Source of the DNA: CALIZF01 sp046292445
GTDB taxonomy: Bacteria; Pseudomonadota; Alphaproteobacteria; Rhodobacterales; Rhodobacteraceae
Reading direction: 5' to 3'
Length of the DNA stretch: 51,056 nucleotides
NCBI GenBank assembly: GCA_046292445.1
Contig: JBKBQT010000024.1
Coordinates: 1-51,056, forward strand
The stretch's first letter is position 1, and the number at the start of each line of letters is the position of its first letter. The notes below the pieces were generated by a model. That model ran no database searches, was not told where the DNA came from, and saw nothing but the letters and a program-made list of their open reading frames with translations. Made by a program: the position numbers and the translations under genes. Of the stretch, positions 1 through 7,161 are shown piece by piece.

Positions 1-193
1 CGAGGCCGGCGATCCAGTTGCCGATGCAGCTGGCCAGCAGAAGGCCCATGAACCGCCAGTCCCATGCGCCGTAGAAGGCAAAGCTGAGGCCCACCAGCAC
101 CCATTGATGCACCGGCGGCCAGCGCCGCGTGCCCCAGGCCAGCGCGAAGGCGGCGAGGAAGAAGGCGGCAAAGGCCGAGGTATGGAACAGCAT
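1..193 (-). CDS. MBOAT-family O-acyltransferase (AlgI/DltB-like), N-terminal fragment
   Basis: Only the first 64 codons lie in the window; the gene continues past the left edge. Translation starts MLFHTSAFAAFFLAAF and continues with a hydrophobic segment, a short charged turn (TRRWPP), then a second segment with SFAFYGAWDWRFM, the usual opening of AlgI-type membrane-bound O-acyltransferases. Members of this family pass acyl groups, usually acetyl, across the inner membrane to exported polysaccharides. The SGNH hydrolase gene just upstream ends 17 bp before this start and is on the same strand, so the two are probably co-transcribed. This pairing is typical of polysaccharide O-acetylation loci. 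The catalytic His region lies outside the window. Confidence 0.8.
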   Translation of the reverse strand, partial: MLFHTSAFAAFFLAAFALAWGTRRWPPVHQWVLVGLSFAFYGAWDWRFMGLLLASCIGNWIAGL

Positions 194-209
194 CGCGCCG
201 CCCGGCCCG

Positions 210-935
210 TCAGCAGTTGCGCGACAGGTCGGCTGCGCGGGCGACCCCCGGCAGGTAGGTCAGAAGCGCGCAGGCCACCAGCGTCTCGCCGTCCATCGAG
301 AAATGGAACCCGTCGCTCTTGCGGGCCGGCCGGTCGCGGCCGGCCGCGTCGGGCAGCGTACTCACATACCGGCCCGAGGCATCCGACGTGCGTTCCCACA
401 GCGGCACGAAGGGAATGCCCGCCGCCTCGGCCTGCGCCGCGTAGATTCCGTTGAGCCAGTCGAGCCGCCGCGCATAGCGCGCGCTCGACGCCGTCGGCAG
501 GCCGACCCAGACGACCGCGGCACCCGCAGCGCCGAGCTGCGCGATCGTGGCGGCCACGCGCGCGCCATAGACCTCGGCCCAGGCCTCGGTCTCGAAATCG
601 AGCACCTTGTCGGTCAGCACGATGCGCTGCGCATCATTGGCGCCCATCGACACGAAGGCGACGTCGATCGTCTCGGCCGCGAGATAGTCGCGCAGCTTGG
701 CGTCCCAGTCGAAGAAGTCGATCCGCGTGAGCCCCGAGGACGGATGCGCCCAGCACAGCAGACGCCAGCCCGCCGTCCGTCCGATATGGCGCTGAAGCCC
801 CCGGCAGTAGTCGCCCGCAAGGCTGTCGCCGATCACCGCGACGGTGACGGGGCGCGGCTCGGGTGCCTCGGCGGGGCTGTTCGCGGCAAGGGCGAGCGAC
901 AGCAGCGCCAGGGGTATCGCGCGGGACAGGGTCAG
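210..935 (-). CDS. Exported SGNH/GDSL hydrolase, DUF459 family
   Basis: Predicted 241-residue secreted esterase or acetyltransferase. A signal peptide (about residues 1-17, ending ALA-A) precedes the SGNH block I GDSLAG with nucleophile Ser38. GAND (98-101) is the block with the Asn, and SDGFHF near the C terminus supplies Asp208 and His211. This layout fits DUF459. The start is unusual: no ATG, GTG or TTG falls in frame close to the signal peptide, but a CTG at 935 sits 5 bp behind a good GGGAGG Shine-Dalgarno (941-946), so I start there. A longer start would read through the tRNA-Gly on the other strand. It lies directly upstream of the MBOAT gene, suggesting they act together on an exported glycan. 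Confidence 0.75.
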   Translation of the reverse strand: MTLSRAIPLALLSLALAANSPAEAPEPRPVTVAVIGDSLAGDYCRGLQRHIGRTAGWRLLCWAHPSSGLTRIDFFDWDAKLRDYLAAETIDVAFVSMGANDAQRIVLTDKVLDFETEAWAEVYGARVAATIAQLGAAGAAVVWVGLPTASSARYARRLDWLNGIYAAQAEAAGIPFVPLWERTSDASGRYVSTLPDAAGRDRPARKSDGFHFSMDGETLVACALLTYLPGVARAADLSRNC

Positions 936-1106
936 GGTCGCCTCCCTCGGCGGCAGGGTGGGGTCCGGGGGCGAGTCGGCCGGTCTGACGCCCCGGTATT
1001 CCGGCGTTCTACAGGCCCCGCTGCTGCAGGCAATGTCGGATCGCAGCCGGCGGCGCTTCGGCGGGGCTTGCGCGGGGGCGACCGGCGGTGCTAATCGACA
1101 AAGTGC

Positions 1107-1180
1107 GCGGGTATGGTGAAATGGTATCACACGAGCTTCCCAAGCTCTTGGCGCGGGTTCGATTCCCGCTACCCGCTCCA
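1107..1180 (+). tRNA. tRNA-Gly, anticodon CCC
   Basis: A 74-nt cloverleaf can be folded: 7-bp acceptor stem GCGGGTA/TACCCGC, anticodon loop TTCCCAA with CCC at positions 34-36, T arm with GGTTCGATTCC, and encoded 3' TCCA. The anticodon stem has one C-T mismatch at its outer pair. It reads glycine GGG codons. It lies upstream of and antisense to the SGNH gene. Confidence 0.95.
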
Positions 1181-1472
1181 CCCGCCCTCCCCCGCCGCGT
1201 TGCCCCCGTGAAACGGTGTCGCCCCGGCCGTCCTTCACGCGCGGGTTGAGAGCGTTTCATGCCCTGCAACAGCCTCGGCGAATCGTTGCCGAATGTCCGG
1301 TAGGGGTTTCCCTACCCCCGCGTTAACATCCTTGCGACGGTGTTCACGACGGCTTAGCTCCCAACCCGAGCGTCCGAACGCGCCGCATCGTTGCGGGCGT
1401 AACGGGCGGCAAACAGGGCAGCGATGCGGGGCAGAACCCCGTGCGTAATGATTGTGGCCAGTCAGGCGAAGG
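1181..1472. other. Intergenic stretch with one short palindrome
   Basis: Between the tRNA and the doubtful small ORF I see no convincing gene on either strand; short open frames have compositions unlike the neighbouring proteins. The only clear structure is the 18-bp palindrome at 1299-1316. Confidence 0.5.
1299..1316. promoter_or_regulatory. Perfect inverted repeat, possible operator
   Basis: GGTAGGG-gttt-CCCTACC is a perfect 7-bp inverted repeat with a 4-bp centre. It has no T-tract and does not follow a gene end closely, so a protein-binding site is more likely than a terminator. The regulator is unknown; the nearest downstream genes are the small ORF at 1473 and the RTX gene at 1688. Confidence 0.4.
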
Positions 1473-1619
1473 ATGAAGGCGATGGCGACCAAGGCACCCC
1501 AGGCAGGCAGTTCCACCCCGGCGCAGCCCCCCGCGACCCCGCAGCAGCAGGGCGGCGAGCCATCGCGGCCGACGCAGCAGCAGGGCGGCACCAAGTTCAC
1601 CGACTGGGCCTCGATCTGA
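1473..1619 (+). CDS. Possible small Gln/Pro/Gly-rich protein
   Basis: A 48-codon frame beginning MKAMATKAPQAG and ending TKFTDWASI. An alternative ATG at 1482 has an AAGGA 8 bp upstream and may be the better start. The middle holds two copies of QQQGG, encoded by a 17-bp direct repeat (1540-1556 and 1573-1589). Low-complexity composition with a less repetitive C-terminal tail is compatible with a real small protein, but nothing in it is recognisable. It lies 68 bp upstream of the RTX gene on the same strand. Coding status is uncertain. Confidence 0.3.
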   Translation: MKAMATKAPQAGSSTPAQPPATPQQQGGEPSRPTQQQGGTKFTDWASI

Positions 1620-1687
1620 CTGCACGGCGCGCCTGACAGGGCCCGCCCGCGTATGCTAGCCTACCGCCTGCAGCAGGAGGGTGGAGC

Positions 1688-2725
1688 ATGGCGTTCATCG
1701 AGGGAAGCGGGGCGGCCGATACGCTGGTCGGCACGCCGGATCGCGATTCGATCTTCGGCTATGGCGGCGATGACGTCATTCGCGGGCTCGGCGCGGATGA
1801 CTTCATCCGCTACGGCAGCGGGTCGAACCGCGTCTGGGGCGGCGAAGGCAACGACGCGATCGACAAGGGCTTTTTCGACGGCGACCGCGGCCCGATCGGC
1901 AACAACCGTCTCTGGGGCGATGCGGGCAATGACGTGATCGCCGGGTCGGACGGCAACGACCGGATCTGGGGCGGGGCCGGGGACGACACGCTCGAGGGGG
2001 GCCTTGGCAACGACAGCATCGAGGGCGGGACGGGGAGCGACCGGATCAGCGCCGGCAGCGGGCAGGAAACGCTGCGCGGCGGGCCGGGCTTCGATACGCT
2101 GGTGCTGGCGACCGGCGGGCTGCGGGGCAATGCGCTCGTCAATCTCGGCCGCCCGGATTTCCTGATCGCGCGCGGGCCGGCCGGGCAGGTTCTGATCGAC
2201 GGGTTCGAGGCGGTCGAAACCTCGCTCGGCAACGACACGATCATCGGATCGAACGGGCGCAACCGCATCTTTTCCGGCGACGGCGACGATGTGATCCGCG
2301 GGCTCGGCGGGGCCGACACGCTCGACGGGTTCCTTGGCCGCGACACGATCACGGGCGGGGCGGGACGCGACCTGATCCAGCACGGCGTGTCCAATTTCAT
2401 CCGCAACGACGGCGGCGATCTGCTGTTCGGCGGCGCGGGGCGCGACACCTTCGCCTTCACCCGCGTCTGGCACAGCCCGGCGGACGATCCGGACATCATC
2501 GGCGATTTCACCAGCGGCAAGGACCAGATCCAGCTGCGCGGGTTCTCGAACGGGGTGGCGTCGGTCACGCTCGCCTATATCGGCGATGCGGCCTTTTCCG
2601 GCCTCAACCAGGTCCGGTTCGCGGGCGGCCGGCTCGAGGTCAATGTGCTGGGCGACCTCGACGCCGATTTCGCGGTGATCCTGCGGGATGTCGAGGCGAT
2701 CGTGCCGCGCGATCTGATCCTGTGA
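1688..2725 (+). CDS. RTX (hemolysin-type calcium-binding repeat) protein
   Basis: 345 residues with two blocks of Gly/Asp-rich nonapeptides of the GGxGxDxUx type (about residues 7-125 and 190-260), for example GGEGNDAID, GGAGDDTLEGG and GDGDDVIRGLGG. Such repeats form Ca2+-bound parallel beta-rolls in proteins exported by type I secretion. There is no N-terminal signal peptide, as expected for T1SS cargo. The C-terminal ~80 residues (IGDFTSGKDQIQLRG onward) resemble the M10/serralysin-type tail carrying the secretion signal. No catalytic domain is visible, so the role is probably surface-associated or structural. An AGGAGG Shine-Dalgarno (1675-1680) supports the start. No T1SS transporter genes are in the window. 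The stop is 3 bp before the next gene. Confidence 0.85.
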   Translation: MAFIEGSGAADTLVGTPDRDSIFGYGGDDVIRGLGADDFIRYGSGSNRVWGGEGNDAIDKGFFDGDRGPIGNNRLWGDAGNDVIAGSDGNDRIWGGAGDDTLEGGLGNDSIEGGTGSDRISAGSGQETLRGGPGFDTLVLATGGLRGNALVNLGRPDFLIARGPAGQVLIDGFEAVETSLGNDTIIGSNGRNRIFSGDGDDVIRGLGGADTLDGFLGRDTITGGAGRDLIQHGVSNFIRNDGGDLLFGGAGRDTFAFTRVWHSPADDPDIIGDFTSGKDQIQLRGFSNGVASVTLAYIGDAAFSGLNQVRFAGGRLEVNVLGDLDADFAVILRDVEAIVPRDLIL

Positions 2726-2728
2726 GGG

Positions 2729-3064
2729 ATGGCGACCCCGGTCCGGTGCATTCCCAATCTCGGCCCGGCGACCGAGGCGGCGTTCGCCCGCGCCGGGATC
2801 GACAGCGCCGAGGCGTTGCGCGCGCTCGGGCCCGATGCCGCCTATGCGCGGCTGATCGCGGCCGGCGAGCGGCCGCATTTCATCGGCTATTATGCGCTCG
2901 TGATGGGCCTGATGGGCCGGCCGTGGAACGATTGCCGGGGCGCGGAAAAGGCTGCGCTGCGGGCGCGGTTCGACGCTTTGGCGGGCAGCAAAAAGGGCCG
3001 CTCCGATCTGGAGGCGGCCCTCGATGCGCTCGGCGTCGTGCCGGCGGGCAAGATCAGCCCGTGA
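2729..3064 (+). CDS. TfoX/Sxy C-terminal domain protein
   Basis: 111 residues. The opening NLGPATEAAFARAGI followed by AEALRALGPDAAYARL matches the helix-hairpin-helix-like C-terminal domain of TfoX (PF04994); the N-terminal TfoX domain found in full competence regulators is absent. Stand-alone copies are common in proteobacteria and their function is not established, so I do not call it a competence regulator. The start follows the RTX stop with only GGG between (TGAgggATG), implying co-transcription and possibly coupled translation. The 3' end overlaps the convergent ndk by 11 bp. Confidence 0.75.
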   Translation: MATPVRCIPNLGPATEAAFARAGIDSAEALRALGPDAAYARLIAAGERPHFIGYYALVMGLMGRPWNDCRGAEKAALRARFDALAGSKKGRSDLEAALDALGVVPAGKISP

Positions 3065-3476
3065 TGTCCAGCCCGGCGAAGAAATAGGCGATCTCTTCCG
3101 CCGCCGTCTCGGGCGCGTCCGAGCCGTGGACCGAGTTTTCCCCGACCGACAGGGCGAATTCCTTGCGGATCGTGCCGTCGGCGGCATTGGCCGGATTGGT
3201 CGCGCCCATGACCTCACGGTTCCTGGCAATCGCGCCCTCGCCTTCGAGCACCTGCACGACGACCGGCCCCGAGGCCATGAACTCGGTCAGCTCGCCGAAG
3301 AAGGGCCGGTCCTTGTGGACGGCGTAGAACGCCTGCGCCTGCGCCAGCGTCAGGTGCAGCCGCTTCTGCGCGACGATGCGCAGCCCGGCCTCCTCGAACT
3401 TGGCGTTGATCTTGCCGGTCAGGTTCCGGCGCGTGGCGTCCGGCTTGATGATCGACAGCGTGCGCTCGATGGCCAT
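3054..3476 (-). CDS. ndk: Nucleoside diphosphate kinase
   Basis: 140 residues, the usual length. It exchanges gamma-phosphate between NTPs and NDPs through a phospho-histidine. Seen: MAIERTLSIIKPDA at the N terminus with Lys11, and NSVHGSD with catalytic His117. I start at MAIERT because AGGAG lies 6 bp before this ATG; an in-frame upstream start (MQEYP) would begin inside the ribosome-binding region. It is convergent with the TfoX-C gene, and a strong hairpin (3497-3521) separates it from the upstream minus-strand gene, so ndk probably has its own promoter or relies on read-through. Confidence 0.97.
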   Translation of the reverse strand: MAIERTLSIIKPDATRRNLTGKINAKFEEAGLRIVAQKRLHLTLAQAQAFYAVHKDRPFFGELTEFMASGPVVVQVLEGEGAIARNREVMGATNPANAADGTIRKEFALSVGENSVHGSDAPETAAEEIAYFFAGLDITG

Positions 3477-3496
3477 GGGATACTCCTGCATGTCAC

Positions 3497-3521
3497 GGGG
3501 CGGCGCAGGCCGCGCCGCCCC
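3497..3521 (-). terminator. Hairpin between the APCDD1-like gene and ndk
   Basis: GGGGCGGCGC and GCGCCGCCCC form a perfect 10-bp stem with a 5-nt loop, 45 bp after the end of the upstream minus-strand gene. There is no clear U-tract, so factor-independent termination is plausible but not certain. Confidence 0.5.
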
Positions 3522-3566
3522 CTTTCCGGCGCCCCGGTAGCATGCGGCGCGCCGGGTGAAAAGCCG

Positions 3567-4208
3567 TCAGCCGCCGATGCGGTGAAGCGGCTGCTGCAGG
3601 CCGACCGTGGGTCGGCCCTCGGGCGTGTAGAAGCCCGATCCGTCCACGTGCTTCGCCCCCATGAACAGGAGGTCGGGGGCCGAGGGATGGAACCACATCA
3701 GGTCATGATCGACGACGAAGTCCGCCCCTTCCGCCCGCTGCAGGAGCGGGCATGGCCGGCCGAGCAGATCGGCGGTCGCCTCCACCGCCAGCGGCCCGTC
3801 GGCGCACAGGCCCGGCGGCAGGCTGTTGAGCATCTCGGCCATCGGCGCGGCCAGCGGCGTGACCGTCAGCGCCCGGTCGAGCACATAGTCCATCGAAACC
3901 GCCCCGGGCGCCGCCGGATTCGGCCCGTGCCAGACGGTCTGGCCGGCGAAGGCAAAGGCCGCCATCGGCACCGTGCAGCCCGGATCGGCATGGAGCGTGA
4001 TGCGCCCGGTGAACCCGCCATCGGCGTCATAGGTGAAGGCCCGCGTCAGATAGGTCGGGCCGATGCGTCCGTCCGGCCCGGCTTGCGGGCGCATTTCGCA
4101 TCCGACCGATTCCCAGGAACCGACGGCCTGGGCGGGCATCTGCGCAAGGGCGGCGGCAGGGGCGAGCAGAAGGGCAAAGGCAAGCAAAAGGGCTGGGCAT
4201 GTCCGCAT
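3567..4208 (-). CDS. Exported protein with an APCDD1-like domain
   Basis: 213 residues with a clear signal peptide (MRTCPALLLAFALLLAPAAALAQ, cleavage near 22). The mature part opens GSWESVGCEMRPQ, then YLTRAFTYDADGGFTGRITLHADPGC, and ends TPEGRPTVGLQQPL. This order (W-x-S-x-x-C-E-x-R-P, TRAFTY, C-terminal RPT-LQ-PL) is what I recall of the APCDD1 domain, a lipocalin-like beta fold known from animals and also found in bacteria. The assignment is from memory and needs a profile search. I start at the ATG with GGAG 6 bp upstream; ATG 4220 and GTG 4232 are in-frame alternatives. It is divergent from an HxlR regulator. Function unknown. Confidence 0.6.
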   Translation of the reverse strand: MRTCPALLLAFALLLAPAAALAQMPAQAVGSWESVGCEMRPQAGPDGRIGPTYLTRAFTYDADGGFTGRITLHADPGCTVPMAAFAFAGQTVWHGPNPAAPGAVSMDYVLDRALTVTPLAAPMAEMLNSLPPGLCADGPLAVEATADLLGRPCPLLQRAEGADFVVDHDLMWFHPSAPDLLFMGAKHVDGSGFYTPEGRPTVGLQQPLHRIGG

Positions 4209-4251
4209 GGCGGTCTCCATCGGGAATTGCACGGGACTTCTACACTGTGCA

Positions 4252-4263
4252 GAATTATGATTC
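4252..4263. promoter_or_regulatory. Candidate operator between the APCDD1-like and hxlR genes
   Basis: GAAT-TATG-ATTC, a near-palindromic 12-mer in an AT-rich 86-bp divergent intergenic region. HxlR-family proteins usually bind palindromes next to their own gene, so this is a reasonable but untested operator candidate. Confidence 0.35.
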
Positions 4264-4294
4264 TCGCAACTAGGCAGTTTATTCTGAGGTAGTC

Positions 4295-4666
4295 ATGAAA
4301 TCCGAACTACCGCTCGCCGCGCGGCCCGACCCCTGCCCCGTCACCGCCTGCCTCGCCGTGATCGGCGGCAAGTGGAAGCCGGTGCTGATCTTTGCCATCG
4401 CAAACGGCGTCGGCCGGTTCGGCGCGCTGTCGCGGGCGATCCCCGGCATCACCAAGCAGATGCTGACCCAGCAGTTGCGCGAGCTCGAGGCCGATGGCGT
4501 GATCTCGCGCAGCGTCCATGCCGTCGTGCCGCCGCGGGTGGACTATGCGCTGACCGACCGCGGGCAGACCCTTCTGCCGGTCATCGCCGCAATGCGCGCC
4601 TGGGGCGCGGCGGCACTGGCCGGGGGGACGCTCAGAACACCCGCTGCCGCGCCCGCGCGAGGGTGA
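4295..4666 (+). CDS. HxlR-family winged-helix transcriptional regulator
   Basis: 123 residues; the HxlR domain covers about 14-108. Typical elements are CPVTACLAVIGGKWKPVLI at the front, then RFGALSRAIPGITKQMLTQQL (recognition-helix region) and ALTDRGQTLLPVI near the end. Cys14 lies at the position where many family members carry a redox- or electrophile-sensing cysteine, and a second Cys (19) is close by. It is probably autoregulated and controls the divergent exported protein; the signal is unknown. The last 35 bp overlap the convergent DUF6636 gene. Confidence 0.9.
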   Translation: MKSELPLAARPDPCPVTACLAVIGGKWKPVLIFAIANGVGRFGALSRAIPGITKQMLTQQLRELEADGVISRSVHAVVPPRVDYALTDRGQTLLPVIAAMRAWGAAALAGGTLRTPAAAPARG

Positions 4667-5042
4667 ACCCGCGCCCGGCCGCGTTGGTGCAGGTCATGCC
4701 CGACTGCGCCGAGGTGCAGGTGACGCCCCCGAGCGTGACCGACCGGCCATAGCCGAGCACCGGGTTGCCCCGGTCCGCGACCGTGTCGCCCGCGCAGACC
4801 GGACCGGCCGCGCCGCGCGCCGGCACCTCGAAGGCATGGCCCCAGTCGAGGTCGCAGTCCCGCGGCCGGTGCGGAAAGCTCAGGTCGGCCTCGCGAATGT
4901 CGCAGCGCGCCCCGTGCCAGTCGAAGCTGCCGCCGAAGATCATGCAATGGATGTTCCCGGTCGGCGAGCGAAACTGCACCATGTCCTGCGCGGCCGCAGT
5001 CCCCGCCCACAGGATCGTTCCAATTGCCAGCCAGACCCGCAT
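4632..5042 (-). CDS. Exported DUF6636-domain protein
   Basis: 136 residues. Signal peptide MRVWLAIGTILWAGTAAA, then a small Cys-rich domain: FRSPTGNIHCMI, ARCDI, RDCDLDWGHAF, VCAGDT, LGYGRSVTLGGVTC and GMTCTNAAGRGFTL. Six or so spaced cysteines suggest disulfides formed in the periplasm. The pattern SPTGNIHC...GDT...YG...C-x-N-x-x-G-x-G-F is that of DUF6636; no function is known for the family. GGAG lies 9 bp before the ATG. The same frame stays open far upstream through the antisense of the ABC-F gene, but that part is a shadow. Confidence 0.75.
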   Translation of the reverse strand: MRVWLAIGTILWAGTAAAQDMVQFRSPTGNIHCMIFGGSFDWHGARCDIREADLSFPHRPRDCDLDWGHAFEVPARGAAGPVCAGDTVADRGNPVLGYGRSVTLGGVTCTSAQSGMTCTNAAGRGFTLARARQRVF

Positions 5043-5171
5043 CGCCAAGCTCCCGGGCCCGCACGGCGCGCGCCGTCGCCATGCTGCGCCCATCGGTGCC
5101 CGTTGCGCAAGCCCCGCCTTTAGGGGCCCCGCGCCATTGACGCGCCGCCGCCCTTGCGGCATCCCCTGCCC

Positions 5172-7010
5172 ATGCTGCGGATCGACGATATCACCTTTTC
5201 GGTCGAGGGCCGCCCCCTGTTCGAGGGCGCGTCGGCGACCATCCCGACCGGGCACAAGGTGGGCCTGGTCGGGCGCAACGGCGCGGGCAAGACGACGCTC
5301 TTTCGCCTGATCCGGGGCGAGCTGGCGCTGGAAGGCGGCAGCATCACCCTGCCGCCCCGCTCGCGCATCGGCGGCGTCGCGCAGGAGGTGCCGTCGTCGG
5401 CGATCTCGCTCATCGACACCGTGCTGGCCGCCGACACCGAACGCGCCGCCCTCATGGCCGAGGCCGATACGGCCCGCGACCCCGCCCGCATCGCCGATAT
5501 CCACGCCCGCCTTGCCGATATCGACGCCTGGTCGGCCGAGGGCCGCGCCTCGGCGATCCTGCGCGGCCTCGGCTTCGAGGCCGAGGAACAGCGTCGGCCC
5601 TGTTCCGATTTCTCGGGCGGCTGGCGGATGCGCGTGGCGCTTGCGGGCGTGCTCTTCGCGCAGCCCGACCTGCTGCTGCTCGACGAGCCGACGAACTACC
5701 TCGACCTCGAAGGGGCGCTGTGGCTGGAAAGCTACCTCGCGAGATACCCCCACACGGTCATCATCATCAGCCACGATCGCGGTCTTCTGAACCGCGCGGT
5801 CGGTCAGATCCTGCATCTGGAGAACCGCAAGCTCACCTATTATTCGGGCGGCTACGATACCTTCGCGGCCACCCGCGCCGCCAATCTCGCCGTGCAGGCC
5901 GCCGAGGCCAAGAAGCAGGAGGCGCGGCGGGCGCATCTGCAATCCTTCGTGGACCGCTTTCGCGCCCAGGCCAACAAGGCGACCCAGGCGCAGAGCCGCA
6001 TCAAGATGCTGGAACGCATGACACCGATCACCCCGCCCGAAGAGGCGGCGAAACAGGTGTTCACCTTCCCCGCGCCCGAGGAACTCTCGCCCCCGATCAT
6101 CACGCTCGACCGCGCGGCGGTGGGCTATGGCGGCCCGCCGGTGCTCAAGGGCCTCGACCTTCGGATCGACCAGGACGACCGGATCGCGCTGCTGGGGCGC
6201 AACGGCGAGGGGAAATCGACGCTCTCCAAGCTGCTGGCGGGCAAGCTGCCGGCAATGGCGGGGCAGATCGTGCGGTCGGGCAAGCTGCGGATCGGCTATT
6301 TCGCGCAGCATCAGGTGGACGAGCTGCATATCGACGAAACGCCCCTGCAACACGTCCAGCGTGCCCGGATGGGCGAGCACCAGGCGCGGCTGCGCGCGCG
6401 GCTGGCCTCCTTCGGGCTGACGGCGGATCAGGCGGATACGCCGGTCGCGCGGCTGTCGGGCGGGCAGAAGGCGCGGCTGTCGCTTCTGCTCGCGACGATC
6501 GACGCGCCGCACCTCTTGATCCTCGACGAGCCGACGAACCACCTCGACATCGAAAGCCGCGAGGCGCTGGTCGAGGCGCTCACGGCCTATGCCGGCGCGG
6601 TGATCCTCGTGAGCCACGACATGCATCTGTTGGGCCTCGTCGCCGACCGGCTGTGGCTGGTCAAGGGCGGCAAGGTCGAGCCCTATGCCGAGGATCTCGA
6701 GGCCTACCGGCGCATGCTGCTGACCGCCGAGGCGCCGCCCAGGGACAAGGCCCCGGCCCCGGCGCGCAAGCGCGTCAGCCGCGACGAAATGCTCGCCCTC
6801 AAGGCCGAGGTGCGCCGCTGCGAGGAACGGCTGGCCAAGCTGAATGCGATGCGCGACCGGCTGGCCGCCAAGCTCGCCGACCCCGATCTCTACGAGCGCC
6901 CGGCCGAGGCGGCGACCTGGCAGAAGAAATACGCCGAGGTCATGGAGGCGATCGACCGCGCCGAGGCGCTCTGGCTGGCGGCCGAGACGAAGCTGGAAGA
7001 GGCGGCATGA
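5172..7010 (+). CDS. ABC-F family ATPase
   Basis: 612 residues, two fused ATP-binding cassettes and no membrane segments. ABC1: Walker A GRNGAGKTT (34-42), signature FSGGW (147-151), Walker B LLLLDEPTNYLD (167-178). The linker (about 232-300) is charged and helical, as in the P-site tRNA interaction motif. ABC2: Walker A GRNGEGKST (342-350), signature LSGGQ (428-432), Walker B LLILDEPTNHLD (448-459). A coiled-coil tail follows (about 535-612). ABC-F proteins act on ribosomes as translation factors; the layout is closest to YheS/ABCF3-like members. ATG 5172 is chosen over an upstream TTG. It appears monocistronic and ends at a hairpin. Confidence 0.93.
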   Translation: MLRIDDITFSVEGRPLFEGASATIPTGHKVGLVGRNGAGKTTLFRLIRGELALEGGSITLPPRSRIGGVAQEVPSSAISLIDTVLAADTERAALMAEADTARDPARIADIHARLADIDAWSAEGRASAILRGLGFEAEEQRRPCSDFSGGWRMRVALAGVLFAQPDLLLLDEPTNYLDLEGALWLESYLARYPHTVIIISHDRGLLNRAVGQILHLENRKLTYYSGGYDTFAATRAANLAVQAAEAKKQEARRAHLQSFVDRFRAQANKATQAQSRIKMLERMTPITPPEEAAKQVFTFPAPEELSPPIITLDRAAVGYGGPPVLKGLDLRIDQDDRIALLGRNGEGKSTLSKLLAGKLPAMAGQIVRSGKLRIGYFAQHQVDELHIDETPLQHVQRARMGEHQARLRARLASFGLTADQADTPVARLSGGQKARLSLLLATIDAPHLLILDEPTNHLDIESREALVEALTAYAGAVILVSHDMHLLGLVADRLWLVKGGKVEPYAEDLEAYRRMLLTAEAPPRDKAPAPARKRVSRDEMLALKAEVRRCEERLAKLNAMRDRLAAKLADPDLYERPAEAATWQKKYAEVMEAIDRAEALWLAAETKLEEAA

Positions 7011-7040
7011 CCCGGCGCGGGCGCGGGCGGGCCGCGTCGC

Positions 7041-7063
7041 AGGGGGGGCAGCCTGCCCCCCCT
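7041..7063 (+). terminator. Perfect hairpin after the ABC-F gene
   Basis: AGGGGGGGCA-gcc-TGCCCCCCCT is a perfect 10-bp stem with a 3-nt loop, 30 bp after the ABC-F stop and followed by CTTG. It is directly followed by a copy of the dispersed repeat (7079-7112); together they look like one mobile or conserved unit. Confidence 0.6.
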
Positions 7064-7078
7064 CTTGCCTGCGGCAAT

Positions 7079-7112
7079 TCACCCCCCTGGGGATATTTGG
7101 GCCAGCCTGAAG
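7079..7112 (+). repeat. Dispersed short repeat, copy 1
   Basis: Contains GGATATTTGGGCCAGCCTGAA preceded by TCACCCCCC. The inverse of this sequence recurs at 7784-7815, with 21 identical bases in the core plus the matching C-run. Related, more diverged copies occur at 10311, 27111 and 33974. No ORF is associated with it. Confidence 0.75.
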
Positions 7113-7161
7113 CAGGCCGGGCACCGCCGGAGGCGCGGCCCGGCCCGGCGGATGACGCGCA

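Noticed and set aside
1235..1600. Cys-rich 121-codon minus-strand frame (with CCCV and PPCCCG)
   Set aside because: The cysteines come from GC-repeat codons opposite the QQQGG repeats; no start signal or family resemblance.
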